A stretch of DNA of 64,000 bases from an uncultured Bacteroidales bacterium (GCA_902801485.1 CADCIP010000008.1:1-64000), one strand, 5' to 3'. Numbered from the stretch's first letter, positions 1 to 8,115 are shown. Notes: generated by a model from the sequence alone, not told the origin. Made by a program: numbers and translations.

Positions 1-773
1 AGCATGAACATAATCTCGAGGCTCTGTACGATGCGTGAGAGGTATTCCAGTAGGAAGCTGCTATAAAACGCTTTTTTGTCCTGCTTATGCAGGGCTGCTA
101 TCTGACGGTCGACGTTCTGCAGGGCTTCTGAATGCTTCTCTAAAAAACGCTGGCTCCAACCCTTAAGGCCGGGTATCTTGCCAATTAGACGGAGGGTCTT
201 AATGACCAAGCCGTTTTTGTAACCACGTGAGAATAGATAGAAAGCAATGAGGCAGAAAACGAAGGCAATGCCAAGAAGGGTGCCATATAGGGGGGTAAGC
301 TTCACATCGGGGTCGCCATACGCAACAAGTCCCAACCATAGGAAGATGCTGGTGAACCAAAGCCAGAAGTGGGCAAAGATGTGCATCATGGCATAGAGAA
401 TGACGCTGGAGGTGGCCTCTTGCTTGTTGATGTCGCGGGAAAGCTCCATAATGCGGTAAGGTTCGCCTCCTAAACCGCCTACGGGTGTGGCATAGTTGAG
501 GGCATAACCAGTTATGGTAAGTTTGAAGATGCGCCAGAAACTGACTTTGTCGGCATCCTTGCTGTTGCCACGTATAACCTGACGCCATGAGAGGGCATTG
601 ATACCGTAAACGAAGAACCATACGCCCACAATGGCTATCATCCAGTAACCAGTATGGCAGATGTATTGCCATAGCTCTTGGAAGCTGACTTTGAAGGTGA
701 ATATCATCCCCACCACAAAGACAACTCCAACAAGGAAGAGGAGGTTATTGACGCGTTTTTTTGTCCACTGCAT
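1..773 (-). CDS. Flippase-like membrane protein (LPG synthase TM / UPF0104 family), partial at left edge
   Basis: About 257 codons are visible, starting at the ATG at 773 and running off the left edge. Hydrophobic segments lie near residues 10-25, 43-61, 125-150 and 161-182, so this is a polytopic inner-membrane protein. The stretch NYATPVGGLGGEPYR (residues 93-107) is the Gly-rich, Glu-containing motif typical of lysylphosphatidylglycerol-synthase transmembrane or 'flippase-like' proteins. These are thought to move lipid-linked or charged lipid substrates across the inner membrane. It lies downstream of a CDP-alcohol phosphatidyltransferase on the same strand, with only an S23 gene cassette between, so a role in moving the lipid made there is a reasonable inference. 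The exact substrate cannot be read from sequence. Confidence 0.8.
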   Translation of the reverse strand, partial: MQWTKKRVNNLLFLVGVVFVVGMIFTFKVSFQELWQYICHTGYWMIAIVGVWFFVYGINALSWRQVIRGNSKDADKVSFWRIFKLTITGYALNYATPVGGLGGEPYRIMELSRDINKQEATSSVILYAMMHIFAHFWLWFTSIFLWLGLVAYGDPDVKLTPLYGTLLGIAFVFCLIAFYLFSRGYKNGLVIKTLRLIGKIPGLKGWSQRFLEKHSEALQNVDRQIAALHKQDKKAFYSSFLLEYLSRIVQSLEIMFM

Positions 774-775
774 AA

Positions 776-795
776 TTTTTAATTGAAATTAAAAA
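776..795. repeat. AT-rich palindrome before the flippase start
   Basis: TTTTTAATT at 776-784 and AATTAAAAA at 787-795 are perfect inverted copies separated by two bases. The element sits directly upstream of the flippase start codon and touches the left arm of the S23 cassette. It could be a weak hairpin in the leader or simply AT-rich spacer. Confidence 0.4.
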
Positions 796-817
796 TAACG
801 TCAACGATAACGTCAAC
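795..817. repeat. Left arm of 23-bp perfect inverted repeat around the S23 gene
   Basis: This arm is built from alternating 6-base units AACGTC and AACGAT. It is the exact reverse complement of 1208-1230. The unit continues for a few bases as AACGTCGAC beyond the repeat. Confidence 0.9.
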
Positions 818-832
818 GTCGACAATTCGTTA

Positions 833-1207
833 TTACTTGTTATTGCTTTGTATTGATGCGATTAAGCCAGTTAATTGTTTTTGAATGTTTGTAAGGTTGT
901 TTGTCAACTGGCAAAATTGCTCTTCTGATATGTATCTTAGGTTTTTTGAAATGAGGAGTTGAGTCTCTACTTCATTGGCAGAACCTAATGATTGGTCAAG
1001 AAAATGTGCAAAATCAGCGTCCGTAGGTCTACCTGCCCCCTCGGCAATATTTGACGAGATACTGACTACTGCATGCTGTAGTTGGTCGCACAGGCCTTTT
1101 TTCTCAAACCAGGGTAATTTGGATGTTGTATTATATACTAGAGTAGCTAAATCTACGGCATCTTGCCACACTTTATAGTTATGAAAATTTCTTGCCGACT
1201 GTTGCAT
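833..1207 (-). CDS. Four helix bundle protein (S23 / 23S rRNA intervening-sequence protein family)
   Basis: The 124-residue reading begins MQQSARNFHNYKVWQDAVDL, the typical start of S23 family proteins (FxxLxVWQxAxDL). Later conserved segments are VVSISSNIAEGAGR, with the family's SIxxNIAEG core, and FLDQSLGSANEVETQL. A longer in-frame start at 1249 would read through the inverted repeat into the preceding gene, so the ATG at 1207 is preferred; family length of about 120 residues agrees. Members form four-helix bundles and occur inside 23S rRNA intervening sequences, as accessory proteins of diversity-generating retroelements, and as scattered orphans; no biochemical function is secure. Here the gene is enclosed by a perfect 23-bp inverted repeat whose inner end touches the start codon, so the unit looks like an inserted cassette. 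Confidence 0.85.
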   Translation of the reverse strand: MQQSARNFHNYKVWQDAVDLATLVYNTTSKLPWFEKKGLCDQLQHAVVSISSNIAEGAGRPTDADFAHFLDQSLGSANEVETQLLISKNLRYISEEQFCQLTNNLTNIQKQLTGLIASIQSNNK

Positions 1208-1230
1208 GTTGACGTTATCGTTGACGTTAT
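1208..1230. repeat. Right arm of 23-bp perfect inverted repeat around the S23 gene
   Basis: Exact reverse complement of 795-817, abutting the S23 start codon at 1205-1207. The hexamer pattern runs on to 1236 and supplies the TAA stop (1233-1235) of the upstream phosphatidyltransferase. Confidence 0.9.
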
Positions 1231-1232
1231 CG

Positions 1233-2216
1233 TTATAATCTATCAGCAACTCGTTTGCAGAAACCTTCGTGACGATGTCTTATCCAACGGCAGAAAATTT
1301 CCATGCAGGTAACCTCGAATACAATAAAGTAAACGGATGGGAGGTCAATGAGACAGAATAGGATGAAGAATGCGGTGCGGAAGTTAAAGGTAAGCATACC
1401 GTTCCACTTCATCAGCTTCAGAGATTCGGAATGAAGCTCCTCGCGTACCTCTGCGGGCATATTATTGGCAGCACCGAATTTTTCCTTCATAACACGCAGC
1501 AGACGCTGGAACTGCGGGGTAGCCTTCTCCTGCTGACGGGTGTATGAGATGTATGATTTCTGGAATAACTTCCACACACGGTTTCCCTCCGTGGGAGTTG
1601 CATCGTATTCCTTTTGCAGCTGCTCGGAGTTGTTCAGTTCGCTGCCTTTCTCGCCTTTCAGGAAGAATAGGTGTGCCTGAATGTAATAGTCGGCTATGCG
1701 TTGCTGTCCGCTCATACTATAGAAGCCAGAGATAAGCACAAAGACGAAAAGGATGCATGTGGCTATAAGCGCATTGGTGGGTGTGTCCGTTATGCCGAAG
1801 AAATTGAATTCCAGACTGTGATGACAATAGAAACGATAGGTGAGGGCAATGTAGATAGGCACAAACCATGTGGGGCCTGCCAACCCGTCAAGAATTCGAC
1901 CCATACGTGAAGACTTGCCTGTCATACGAGCCAACTGTCCGTCGGTACAATCGTACACATCAGCCCATATAAGCAGAAAGATGGCCAACAGGTTATACCA
2001 GAGACCGCTCATTCCCTCGTAATAGTAACATCCGTGGGCAAAGAAGATACAACTTGCTGCACCGATAATCATGGAAAGTATGGTGACAGTGTTGGGATGA
2101 ATGTCAAATTTTGCGAACCCAAGTGCGCAATAGTATGCCAGGGGGCGGACAACGCGGATGTCCAACCAATCGTCGGTTTCAGATGATTTTAATGTTGATA
2201 ATACTTTTTCTTTCAT
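1233..2216 (-). CDS. CDP-alcohol phosphatidyltransferase family protein
   Basis: This 327-residue membrane protein would transfer a phosphoalcohol between a CDP-linked donor and an alcohol or lipid acceptor. It carries the CDP-alcohol phosphotransferase motif D-xx-DG-xx-AR-x8-G-xxx-D: D89, D92, G93, A96, R97, G106 and D110. The fourth Asp expected four residues later is Gly (G114), a departure at the proposed catalytic base. Hydrophobic segments surround the motif and follow it. I chose the ATG at 2216, not the in-frame ATG at 2276, because a promoter -7 element at 2247-2254 lies between them. The stop codon is contributed by the hexamer repeat of the S23 cassette. It is divergent from the aminotransferase/nucleotidyltransferase pair, and together they suggest synthesis of a CDP-activated amino-alcohol and its use in a membrane lipid. 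Confidence 0.8.
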   Translation of the reverse strand: MKEKVLSTLKSSETDDWLDIRVVRPLAYYCALGFAKFDIHPNTVTILSMIIGAASCIFFAHGCYYYEGMSGLWYNLLAIFLLIWADVYDCTDGQLARMTGKSSRMGRILDGLAGPTWFVPIYIALTYRFYCHHSLEFNFFGITDTPTNALIATCILFVFVLISGFYSMSGQQRIADYYIQAHLFFLKGEKGSELNNSEQLQKEYDATPTEGNRVWKLFQKSYISYTRQQEKATPQFQRLLRVMKEKFGAANNMPAEVREELHSESLKLMKWNGMLTFNFRTAFFILFCLIDLPSVYFIVFEVTCMEIFCRWIRHRHEGFCKRVADRL

Positions 2217-2246
2217 ATTTCCTGACCAATGTCGTTTTTCAGCCTG

Positions 2247-2277
2247 CAAAATTACGCCAAAAAAACCAGATAGCAAA
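2247..2277 (-). promoter_or_regulatory. Promoter for CDP-alcohol phosphatidyltransferase
   Basis: On the minus strand, TTTTG (2277-2273 region) is followed after 19 bases by TAATTTTG (2254-2247), matching the Bacteroidota pattern TTTG-N19/20-TAnnTTTG. It fixes the translation start at 2216. Confidence 0.65.
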
Positions 2278-2294
2278 ATAATCGGGAAAAGTAT

Positions 2295-2325
2295 TTTGTT
2301 ATCCCGCTATTTCTGCGTACCTTTG
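2295..2325 (+). promoter_or_regulatory. Promoter for the aminotransferase-nucleotidyltransferase operon
   Basis: TTTG at 2295-2298, 19 bases, then TACCTTTG at 2318-2325. It lies 40 bases ahead of the start codon and is back to back with the promoter at 2247-2277. Confidence 0.75.
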
Positions 2326-2365
2326 CACCAATAAACACAAAAGAAAGAAAAGTTCTAAATAGAAT

Positions 2366-3403
2366 ATGAATTATCTGGATAGAAATGAATTTAACTTCCA
2401 ACCGTCTGAGAAGGTGGTTGAAGCCATAAAAAACTTTAAACCTGAAACGCTTTGTTTTTATACCCGAATCTATGATCAGGGTAAAAAGAGCGTGATATCT
2501 GTTCGTCTTTCTGAAATCTACCATGTACCCGAGGAGCAGGTGCTGCTGGGTTATGGTGGCGAAGAGATGTTGAAGAACGCTATTCACTACTTCCTGATGG
2601 AGGGTGATAATAAGACTATTCTAATCCCTGAATTCTCTTGGTGGTATTATAACCGTGTAGCAGGTGAGTGTGGCGGAAACTTTGAGATGTATCCCTTACA
2701 TGAGACGGGTGACACCTTTGCTTATGATGTAGATGAGGTGATAGAATATACCAACCGTATTCATCCCCGTATGCTGTTGCTGGCTTCGCCCAACAATCCT
2801 ACAGGTAACAGTCTGAGCAGTGAGGAGATTGGCAAGATTATGGAAAATATTCCTGCTGATACTATGGTATTGGTGGATGAGGCTTACGCAAGCTTTATAA
2901 CAACAGATACCGACTACATAGCTCCTTTGGTGAATAAATACAATAACCTTATTATCTCACGTACACTCTCTAAGTTCTACGGTTTGCCGGGTCTGCGTGT
3001 GGGCTTTGCTTTCATCGGTGCCGGACACGATCAGTTCCTATCATACTGTAACAAGTATCTGGGCTATAACCGTTTCTCAGAGGCTGTTGCCCTTGCTGCG
3101 TTGGAGAGTGACGAGCACTACCGTCGTGTGGCAGATGATATGGAGTGGGACCGTCAGCTCTTTAAGAAAGAATTGGGAAATCTTCCCGGTTTTAAGGTGT
3201 ACAAGAGTGTGGCCAACTTTATCCTTATCAAGTATCCTGTAGAAATCAAGGAAGCCCTGCAGAAGGCTCTGGCTGATCAGAACTATAAGATCAAGTACAT
3301 GACGGACAAGGGGCTGGAGGACTGCCTGCGTATTACCCTGGGACGTAAGGAGCAGATTCAGGTGGTGGTAGATACCATCAAGAAGGTTTACCAGAACAAA
3401 TAA
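2366..3403 (+). CDS. PLP-dependent aminotransferase, fold type I (HisC/CobD-like)
   Basis: 345 residues. Visible PLP-binding features are SPNNPTG (141-147), DEAY (171-174), the Schiff-base lysine K203 in SRTLSKFYG, and the carboxylate-binding Arg in LRITLG near the C-terminus. The family includes histidinol-phosphate aminotransferase and CobD-type phosphothreonine or phosphoserine decarboxylases. There are no his genes here. The next gene, 20 bases downstream, is a sugar/choline-phosphate nucleotidyltransferase, and a CDP-alcohol phosphatidyltransferase is divergent. I therefore infer production of a phosphorylated amino alcohol (for example ethanolamine phosphate from phosphoserine, or serinol phosphate from dihydroxyacetone phosphate) rather than histidine synthesis. 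Automated naming as hisC would probably be wrong. Cytoplasmic. Confidence 0.8.
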   Translation: MNYLDRNEFNFQPSEKVVEAIKNFKPETLCFYTRIYDQGKKSVISVRLSEIYHVPEEQVLLGYGGEEMLKNAIHYFLMEGDNKTILIPEFSWWYYNRVAGECGGNFEMYPLHETGDTFAYDVDEVIEYTNRIHPRMLLLASPNNPTGNSLSSEEIGKIMENIPADTMVLVDEAYASFITTDTDYIAPLVNKYNNLIISRTLSKFYGLPGLRVGFAFIGAGHDQFLSYCNKYLGYNRFSEAVALAALESDEHYRRVADDMEWDRQLFKKELGNLPGFKVYKSVANFILIKYPVEIKEALQKALADQNYKIKYMTDKGLEDCLRITLGRKEQIQVVVDTIKKVYQNK

Positions 3404-3422
3404 GCATTAAGTTTAGATATTA

Positions 3423-4157
3423 ATGAAAGCAATAATATTGGCAGCGGGCATGGCTTCAAGGCTACGCCCGCTTACTCTTACCACTCCTAAGAGCCTGCTG
3501 AAGGTAGGTGAACGTTCTCTCCTGCAGCGTAGTATGGATGCCCTTATAGCCAATGGCGTAACGGAATTCTGTATTGTTACAGGTTATCTGCATGAAATGA
3601 TAGAAGATTTCGTAAGGAAGCAGTATGCCGATAGCATCCAGGTTACCTTTATATATAATAAGGTATATGAGACTACCAATAACATTTACTCTTTGTGGTT
3701 AGCTCGCCCCTTTGCTGAAGGACAGGAAGTGCTGCTGTTGGATAGCGATTTGCTTTACGATCCTCAGATTGTAACCCGCGTGCTAGCTACTGACGCTCCC
3801 AATGTACTTACACTTATCAGGCATGAGTTGGGAGAGGAAGAGATGAAGGTGGTAACTGATGCCCAGGGTAGCATTAAGGAAATAAGTAAGACCTGTAATC
3901 CTGCCGAAGCTGCTGGAGAGAGTTTAGGTATCGAGAAGATGGGTAAGGACTATACGAAGGCCTTGTATAGGGAGTTGGAACCCATGATGAACGAGGAGCA
4001 TCTGGAGAATGTCTTCTACGAGCGTGCCTTTGAACGTCTTATCCCTCAGGGACATACTTATCAGGTGCTGGATGTTACGGAACTCTTCTCCTGTGAGTTG
4101 GATACCATCGAAGATTTTGAAAACGCTAAGGCAAAGATTCCTGCAAATTTGTTTTGA
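3423..4157 (+). CDS. Nucleotidyltransferase (phosphocholine cytidylyltransferase-like, LicC/MobA-like)
   Basis: 244 residues with the nucleotidyltransferase start MKAIILAAGMASRLRPLT (the G-x-R nucleotide loop), PKSLLKVG at 22-29, and metal-binding aspartates in LLLDSDLLYD (D107, D109). Related enzymes join CTP or another NTP to phosphocholine, phosphoethanolamine or a sugar phosphate. It follows the aminotransferase by 20 bases and is probably co-transcribed. Neighbours point to activating an amino-alcohol phosphate as a CDP derivative for the phosphatidyltransferase at 1233-2216; this is inference. The gene ends at a strong terminator. Confidence 0.8.
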   Translation: MKAIILAAGMASRLRPLTLTTPKSLLKVGERSLLQRSMDALIANGVTEFCIVTGYLHEMIEDFVRKQYADSIQVTFIYNKVYETTNNIYSLWLARPFAEGQEVLLLDSDLLYDPQIVTRVLATDAPNVLTLIRHELGEEEMKVVTDAQGSIKEISKTCNPAEAAGESLGIEKMGKDYTKALYRELEPMMNEEHLENVFYERAFERLIPQGHTYQVLDVTELFSCELDTIEDFENAKAKIPANLF

Positions 4158-4158
4158 A

Positions 4159-4206
4159 GAAGTTAAAGAAGAAGTTATAAAAGGGAGTTAAAAAGGAAGT
4201 TAACTC
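4159..4206. repeat. Four 12-base tandem units after the nucleotidyltransferase
   Basis: Units GAAGTTAAAGAA, GAAGTTATAAAA, GGGAGTTAAAAA and GGAAGTTAACTC follow the TGA stop (4155-4157) directly. The shared core is GAAGTTA. No coding potential is apparent. Confidence 0.6.
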
Positions 4207-4230
4207 ACTTCGTTCGCGGACGATAGTTAT

Positions 4231-4270
4231 AAGAAAGCGGGTGATTCTCAAAATCATCCGCTTTCTTATT
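4231..4270. terminator. Intrinsic terminator between convergent nucleotidyltransferase and valS
   Basis: A 16-bp stem (4231-4246 with 4252-4267, one G-U pair) encloses the 5-base loop CTCAA. On the plus strand it ends in CTTATTTATT and on the minus strand in A-rich sequence read as T-rich, so it can serve both convergent genes. The remaining spacer to 4395 holds two AATTCTCAATT copies and no gene. Confidence 0.8.
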
Positions 4271-4395
4271 TATTCTAAATTTTGACCTACGGTCGAGCCT
4301 GCTCACGCTCGGAAGAGTCAAAGCAAGCTTTACTCTTCTCTTGCTCAATCGCAGCCTTCAATTCTCAATTGCAGCAATGCCGCCTCAATTCTCAA

Positions 4396-7107
4396 TTATT
4401 TCAGAGAATTGATGGTTTCCTGCAGAGCAGCAATCTTGCTTTCTGCATCCGAAAGTTTCTTACGTTCCAATTCTACTACCTGAGCAGGTGCATTCTGAAC
4501 AAAGCGCTCATTCTGAAGTTTCTTCTGAATGCCCATCATGAAGCCTTGCAAACGCTTAATCTCAGTTTCGGCCTTCTCAATCTCAGCTGCAGCATCTATC
4601 AGGTTGCCCAGAGGTACGGCATATTCTTCTGTACCAATGAGGAAGGACTGTGTGCCTTCACTCTTTTTCTCTACAACGGCAATTTCTGAGAGGCCTGCCA
4701 ACTTGCATATTATGAATTGAGAATTGAGAATTGAGAATTGAGAATTGCCGATTACTTCCAAAGTAAGTGGTTCACGGGGTGAGATGTTCTTGCTCTGACG
4801 GATGGCACGTACACCTGAGATAACCTGCTTAGCATGCTCGAACTGAGCAATGAGTTGGGCATCAGCCTCGGATGGAGCAGCAAGCTCTAACGTGCTGACC
4901 ATGATGCTTTCTCCCTCCTTGCGTTCAGCAATATGCTGGTACAGCTCTTCTGTGATGAAGGGCATAAAGGGGTGAATAATCTTCATCAGCTGCTCGAAGA
5001 TGTCCAGTGTAGCCTGTAGCGTGGCAGCATCTATGGGAGCCTGATAAGCAGGCTTAATCATCTCCAGATACCAGCCAGAGAACTCGTCGGTAAAGAGCTT
5101 GAAGGCAGCCATCAGTGCCTCGTTGAGGCGGTATTTGCTGTATAGGTCGTTGATTTCTGCTATAGCTGTGCGAATGGTAGCCTGCATCCACGCAATAGCC
5201 TTCTGGTTAGCCTCAGGCTGTGCAATGTCAGCCTTCTCCCATCCCTTAACCAGGCGGAAGGCATTCCAAATCTTGTTACAGAAAGCAGCCCCCTGCTGGC
5301 AGAGGTCTTCCTTAAAGAGTATATCGTTACCTGCAGGAGCTGCAAGTAGCATACCCATACGTACCCCGTCAGCTCCGTACTTCTCGATAAGGCCTATGGG
5401 GTCGGGGCTGTTGCCAAGACTCTTGGACATCTTCCGACCGATCTCATCGCGCACAATACCTGTGAAATATACATTACGGAAGGGAACATCCTTCAGGTAT
5501 TCCTCTCCAGCCATAATCATACGGGCAACCCAGAAGAAGATAATATCCGGACCCGTTACAAGAACGCTGGTCGGGTAGTAGTAGTTAATCTCTTCGTTGC
5601 CGGGATTGTTGATGCCGTCAAACAGAGAGATAGGCCAGAGCCAACTGGAGAACCAGGTGTCAAGCGCATCCTCGTCCTGATGGAGCATATCGATGGTGAT
5701 GTCCTTACCATACTTCTCCTGCGCCTTCTGCAGGGCTTCTTCCTTGGTAAGGGCTACCACGAAACGCTCTTCCTCCCCCTCGGGGGAGGTTGTTATGAAC
5801 CATGCAGGAATACGGTGTCCCCACCATAACTGACGAGAGATACACCAGTCCTGGATATTCTCCAACCAATTGCGGTAAGTAGTAACGTACTTGGTGGGAT
5901 AGAACTTAATCTTACCCTCGAGTACAGGAGGAAGTGCGATGTCTGCCATGTGCTTCATAGAGAGGAACCACTGCTTGCAGAGGCGAGGCTCTACGGCAGT
6001 ATCCTGATTACGCTCGCTGTAACCAACCTTGTTCTCGTAATCCTCAATCTTCTCCATCAAGCCGGCTTCCTGCAGGTCTTTGGTTATCTGCTTACGAACC
6101 TCCATGCGGTCCATACCTACATAGAGTGGACTCTGATCAGAGATGGTGCCGTCCGGATTAAAGATATCTATGGTTTCCAGGTTGTGGGTCTTACCCAGCT
6201 GATAGTCGTTTACATCATGTGCAGGAGTAACCTTCAGACAGCCTGTACCGAATTCTACATCTACGTAACGGTCCTCAATAACGGGGATAACCCTGTTTAC
6301 CAATGGAACGATTACCTTGTGGCCGCGTAGCCACTGGTTCTTGGGGTCTTTGGGGTTGATACACATAGCTGTATCGCCCATAATAGTCTCAGGACGTGTG
6401 GTAGCAACTACAGCGTAATAACCTTTGCTGTCTTTGTGAACGATATTGCCTGCAGCTTCAAGGTCCTTAACATCCTTAAGGTCTTTAAGGTCCTGAACAT
6501 AGTACTTCAAATGGAATAAGTGGCTCTTTTCATCGCGATAGATAACCTCCTCGGTAGAAAGTACTGTCTGTGCCTTAGGATCCCAGTTTACCATACGCAG
6601 TCCGCGATAGATGAGTCCTTTATCGTAAAGGTCGCAGAACACCTTCAGTACGGATTCGCTACGAAGTTCATCCATTGTGAAAGCTGTACGGTCCCAGTCA
6701 CAGGAAGCACCCAATCTGCGTAGCTGCTTAAGGATAATTCCTCCGTGCTCATGTGTCCAGTCCCAGGCATGTTCCAGGAACTGCTCACGTGTAAGGTCAC
6801 GTTTCTTGATACCCTGTGCAGCCAGTTTGTTTACCACCTTAGCCTCTGTTGCAATAGAGGCATGGTCGGTACCGGGTACCCAGCATGCATTCTTGCCATC
6901 CAGACGTGCCTTGCGTACAAGGATGTCCTGAATGGTATTGTTCAGCATGTGGCCCATGTGAAGCACACCTGTAACGTTTGGTGGGGGGATGACTATAGTG
7001 TAGGGTTCTCGACCGTCAGGTTTACTGCTGAATAATTTGTGGTCCAACCAGTACTGGTACCACTTGGCTTCTACCTCGTTAGGAGCATATTTAGTTGCTA
7101 ATTCCAT
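4396..7107 (-). CDS. valS: Valyl-tRNA synthetase
   Basis: 903 residues, a normal ValRS length. It charges tRNA-Val in the cytoplasm and edits mischarged threonine. The HIGH signature appears as [13 protein letters not shown] (41-53) and the KMSKS loop as [14 protein letters not shown] near 557-570. The editing domain is recognisable by [13 protein letters not shown], and the C-terminus is the usual coiled-coil tail ([16 protein letters not shown]...). Three in-frame insertions match classes of repeat otherwise seen between genes: [11 protein letters not shown] near residues 204-216, SPEGEEE near 440-447 (a CCTCCCCC/GGGGGAGG palindrome), and [11 protein letters not shown] near 787-797 (a 7-base array). 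The gene is divergent from mazG. Confidence 0.97.
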   Translation of the reverse strand: MELATKYAPNEVEAKWYQYWLDHKLFSSKPDGREPYTIVIPPPNVTGVLHMGHMLNNTIQDILVRKARLDGKNACWVPGTDHASIATEAKVVNKLAAQGIKKRDLTREQFLEHAWDWTHEHGGIILKQLRRLGASCDWDRTAFTMDELRSESVLKVFCDLYDKGLIYRGLRMVNWDPKAQTVLSTEEVIYRDEKSHLFHLKYYVQDLKDLKDVKDLEAAGNIVHKDSKGYYAVVATTRPETIMGDTAMCINPKDPKNQWLRGHKVIVPLVNRVIPVIEDRYVDVEFGTGCLKVTPAHDVNDYQLGKTHNLETIDIFNPDGTISDQSPLYVGMDRMEVRKQITKDLQEAGLMEKIEDYENKVGYSERNQDTAVEPRLCKQWFLSMKHMADIALPPVLEGKIKFYPTKYVTTYRNWLENIQDWCISRQLWWGHRIPAWFITTSPEGEEERFVVALTKEEALQKAQEKYGKDITIDMLHQDEDALDTWFSSWLWPISLFDGINNPGNEEINYYYPTSVLVTGPDIIFFWVARMIMAGEEYLKDVPFRNVYFTGIVRDEIGRKMSKSLGNSPDPIGLIEKYGADGVRMGMLLAAPAGNDILFKEDLCQQGAAFCNKIWNAFRLVKGWEKADIAQPEANQKAIAWMQATIRTAIAEINDLYSKYRLNEALMAAFKLFTDEFSGWYLEMIKPAYQAPIDAATLQATLDIFEQLMKIIHPFMPFITEELYQHIAERKEGESIMVSTLELAAPSEADAQLIAQFEHAKQVISGVRAIRQSKNISPREPLTLEVIGNSQFSILNSQFIICKLAGLSEIAVVEKKSEGTQSFLIGTEEYAVPLGNLIDAAAEIEKAETEIKRLQGFMMGIQKKLQNERFVQNAPAQVVELERKKLSDAESKIAALQETINSLK
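4715..4747. repeat. 7-base tandem array AATTGAG x4.7 inside valS
   Basis: Four perfect AATTGAG units plus AATTG. Read on the minus strand it codes [11 protein letters not shown] in frame. The same heptamer class (AATTCTC) occurs just past the valS stop, around 4358-4397. Confidence 0.9.
5772..5789. repeat. GC-rich palindrome inside valS
   Basis: CCTCCCCC and GGGGGAGG are perfect 8-bp arms around TC. It codes for the acidic SPEGEEE segment. A related palindrome is intergenic at 28818-28845 and another is inside the apgM-like gene at 57651-57681. Confidence 0.75.
6460..6496. repeat. 9-base tandem array inside valS
   Basis: About four degenerate copies of GACCTTAAG (minus strand) code [11 protein letters not shown] in frame. 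A closely similar array occurs inside thrC at 58752-58783. Confidence 0.8.
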
Positions 7108-7140
7108 AATTTGTTTAATTCATGATTTACAAATCGGGTG

Positions 7141-7148
7141 CAAAGATA
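7141..7148 (-). promoter_or_regulatory. Probable -7 element of the valS promoter
   Basis: TATCTTTG on the minus strand, 34 bases ahead of the start codon. I see no good TTG at 20 bases upstream, where the heptad spacer array lies. Confidence 0.5.
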
Positions 7149-7158
7149 ACAAAAAAAA

Positions 7159-7190
7159 ATGAATAATGAATTGTGGATTATGAATTAAAT
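7159..7190. repeat. Degenerate 7-base array between valS and mazG
   Basis: ATGAATA, ATGAATT, GTGGATT, ATGAATT and AAATGAC follow one another with a period of seven. The mazG promoter -33 element lies inside it. Confidence 0.55.
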
Positions 7191-7201
7191 GACTATCTTT
7201 G
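7171..7201 (+). promoter_or_regulatory. Promoter for mazG
   Basis: TTG at 7171-7173, 20 bases, TATCTTTG at 7194-7201, 27 bases ahead of the start codon. Confidence 0.65.
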
Positions 7202-7227
7202 TTGTCAATTAAGGAAAACAAAGAAAG

Positions 7228-8022
7228 ATGCATTCAAAAGAAGAGAAACTGGCAGCATTCGGCAGATTGCTGGATGTGATGGACGACCTGAGGGAGAAAT
7301 GTCCTTGGGACAGGAAACAGACGTATGAGAGTTTACGCCCCAATACAATAGAAGAAACCTTCGAACTTTGTGATGCTTTGTTGAAGCACGACGAAAAGAA
7401 TATCTGTAAGGAGTTGGGTGATGTATTGCTACATGTGGTGTTCTACGCTAAGATAGGCAGTGAGGGCGAGTCATTTGATATTGCCGATGTCTGCAATAAG
7501 CTTTGCGACAAGCTGATATTCCGGCATCCGCATGTTTATGGTGATGCTGTTGCCAAGACTGCAGGTGATGTGGTGGAGAATTGGGAGAAGATAAAGCAGC
7601 GTGAGAAGGATGGAAACAAAACTGTTCTCTCCGGTGTTCCTGATGCGCTGCCATCGTTGATAAAAGCTTATCGTATCCAAGACAAGGCAAGGAACGTTGG
7701 CTTCGACTGGGATAAGAAAGAAGATGTGTGGCAGAAAGTGCATGAGGAACTGGAAGAGTTGGAGGCAGAACTCAGACAGGAAGATAATAAGGAGAAACAA
7801 ACGGCAGAGTTGGGAGATTTCCTGTTCAGTGTTATCAATGCTGCCCGTCTGTATCATCTGAACCCCGACAACGCCTTGGAACATACCAATCAGAAGTTTA
7901 TCCGTCGTTTTAACTATGTTGAGCAGAAAGCCAAGGAGATGGGTTTGCAGTTGCAGCAAATGACATTGGCTCAGATGGATGAATTCTGGAACGAGGCCAA
8001 GACGTTTGAGAATCAGTCATAA
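7228..8022 (+). CDS. mazG: Nucleoside triphosphate pyrophosphohydrolase MazG
   Basis: 264 residues, the length of the two-domain MazG family. It hydrolyses nucleoside triphosphates to monophosphates and pyrophosphate and is seen as a housecleaning or stress enzyme. The first MazG domain shows CPWDRKQTYESL and the Mg-binding EETFE followed by ELGDVLLHVVFYAKI (the EExxE...ExxD pattern). The second domain shows EELEELEAEL and AELGDFLFSVINAARL. The C-terminal QMDEFWNEAK is typical of full-length MazG. It is a single gene with its own promoter, ending at an imperfect hairpin. Confidence 0.95.
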   Translation: MHSKEEKLAAFGRLLDVMDDLREKCPWDRKQTYESLRPNTIEETFELCDALLKHDEKNICKELGDVLLHVVFYAKIGSEGESFDIADVCNKLCDKLIFRHPHVYGDAVAKTAGDVVENWEKIKQREKDGNKTVLSGVPDALPSLIKAYRIQDKARNVGFDWDKKEDVWQKVHEELEELEAELRQEDNKEKQTAELGDFLFSVINAARLYHLNPDNALEHTNQKFIRRFNYVEQKAKEMGLQLQQMTLAQMDEFWNEAKTFENQS

Positions 8023-8028
8023 AATACA

Positions 8029-8064
8029 AGAGAGCGTGTCTGTTCGACACACCCTCTTCTCTTC
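8029..8064. terminator. Imperfect hairpin between convergent mazG and Spy-like gene
   Basis: GTGTC (8036-8040) pairs with GACAC (8046-8050) around TGTTC, extended by AGAG with CTCT across a small internal loop. It lies just after the mazG stop and can act in either direction. Confidence 0.5.
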
Positions 8065-8115
8065 ATAATTTAACTTGAATGATTGGTTGGTAAAAAAGCG
8101 ATGAGGCCAAGCCTG

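Noticed and set aside
199..672. Minus-strand open frame inside the flippase gene
   Set aside because: Wrong frame; Trp/His/Cys-rich translation, whereas the frame starting at 773 gives a recognisable membrane protein.
2366..3403. Naming this aminotransferase hisC
   Set aside because: No other his gene nearby; neighbours point to head-group metabolism.
4715..4747. CRISPR-like repeat
   Set aside because: Unit is 7 bases without spacers; it is a tandem array inside valS.
5099..5578. Plus-strand open frame opposite valS
   Set aside because: Shadow of valS codons with Arg/Ser/Ala-rich translation and no start signals.
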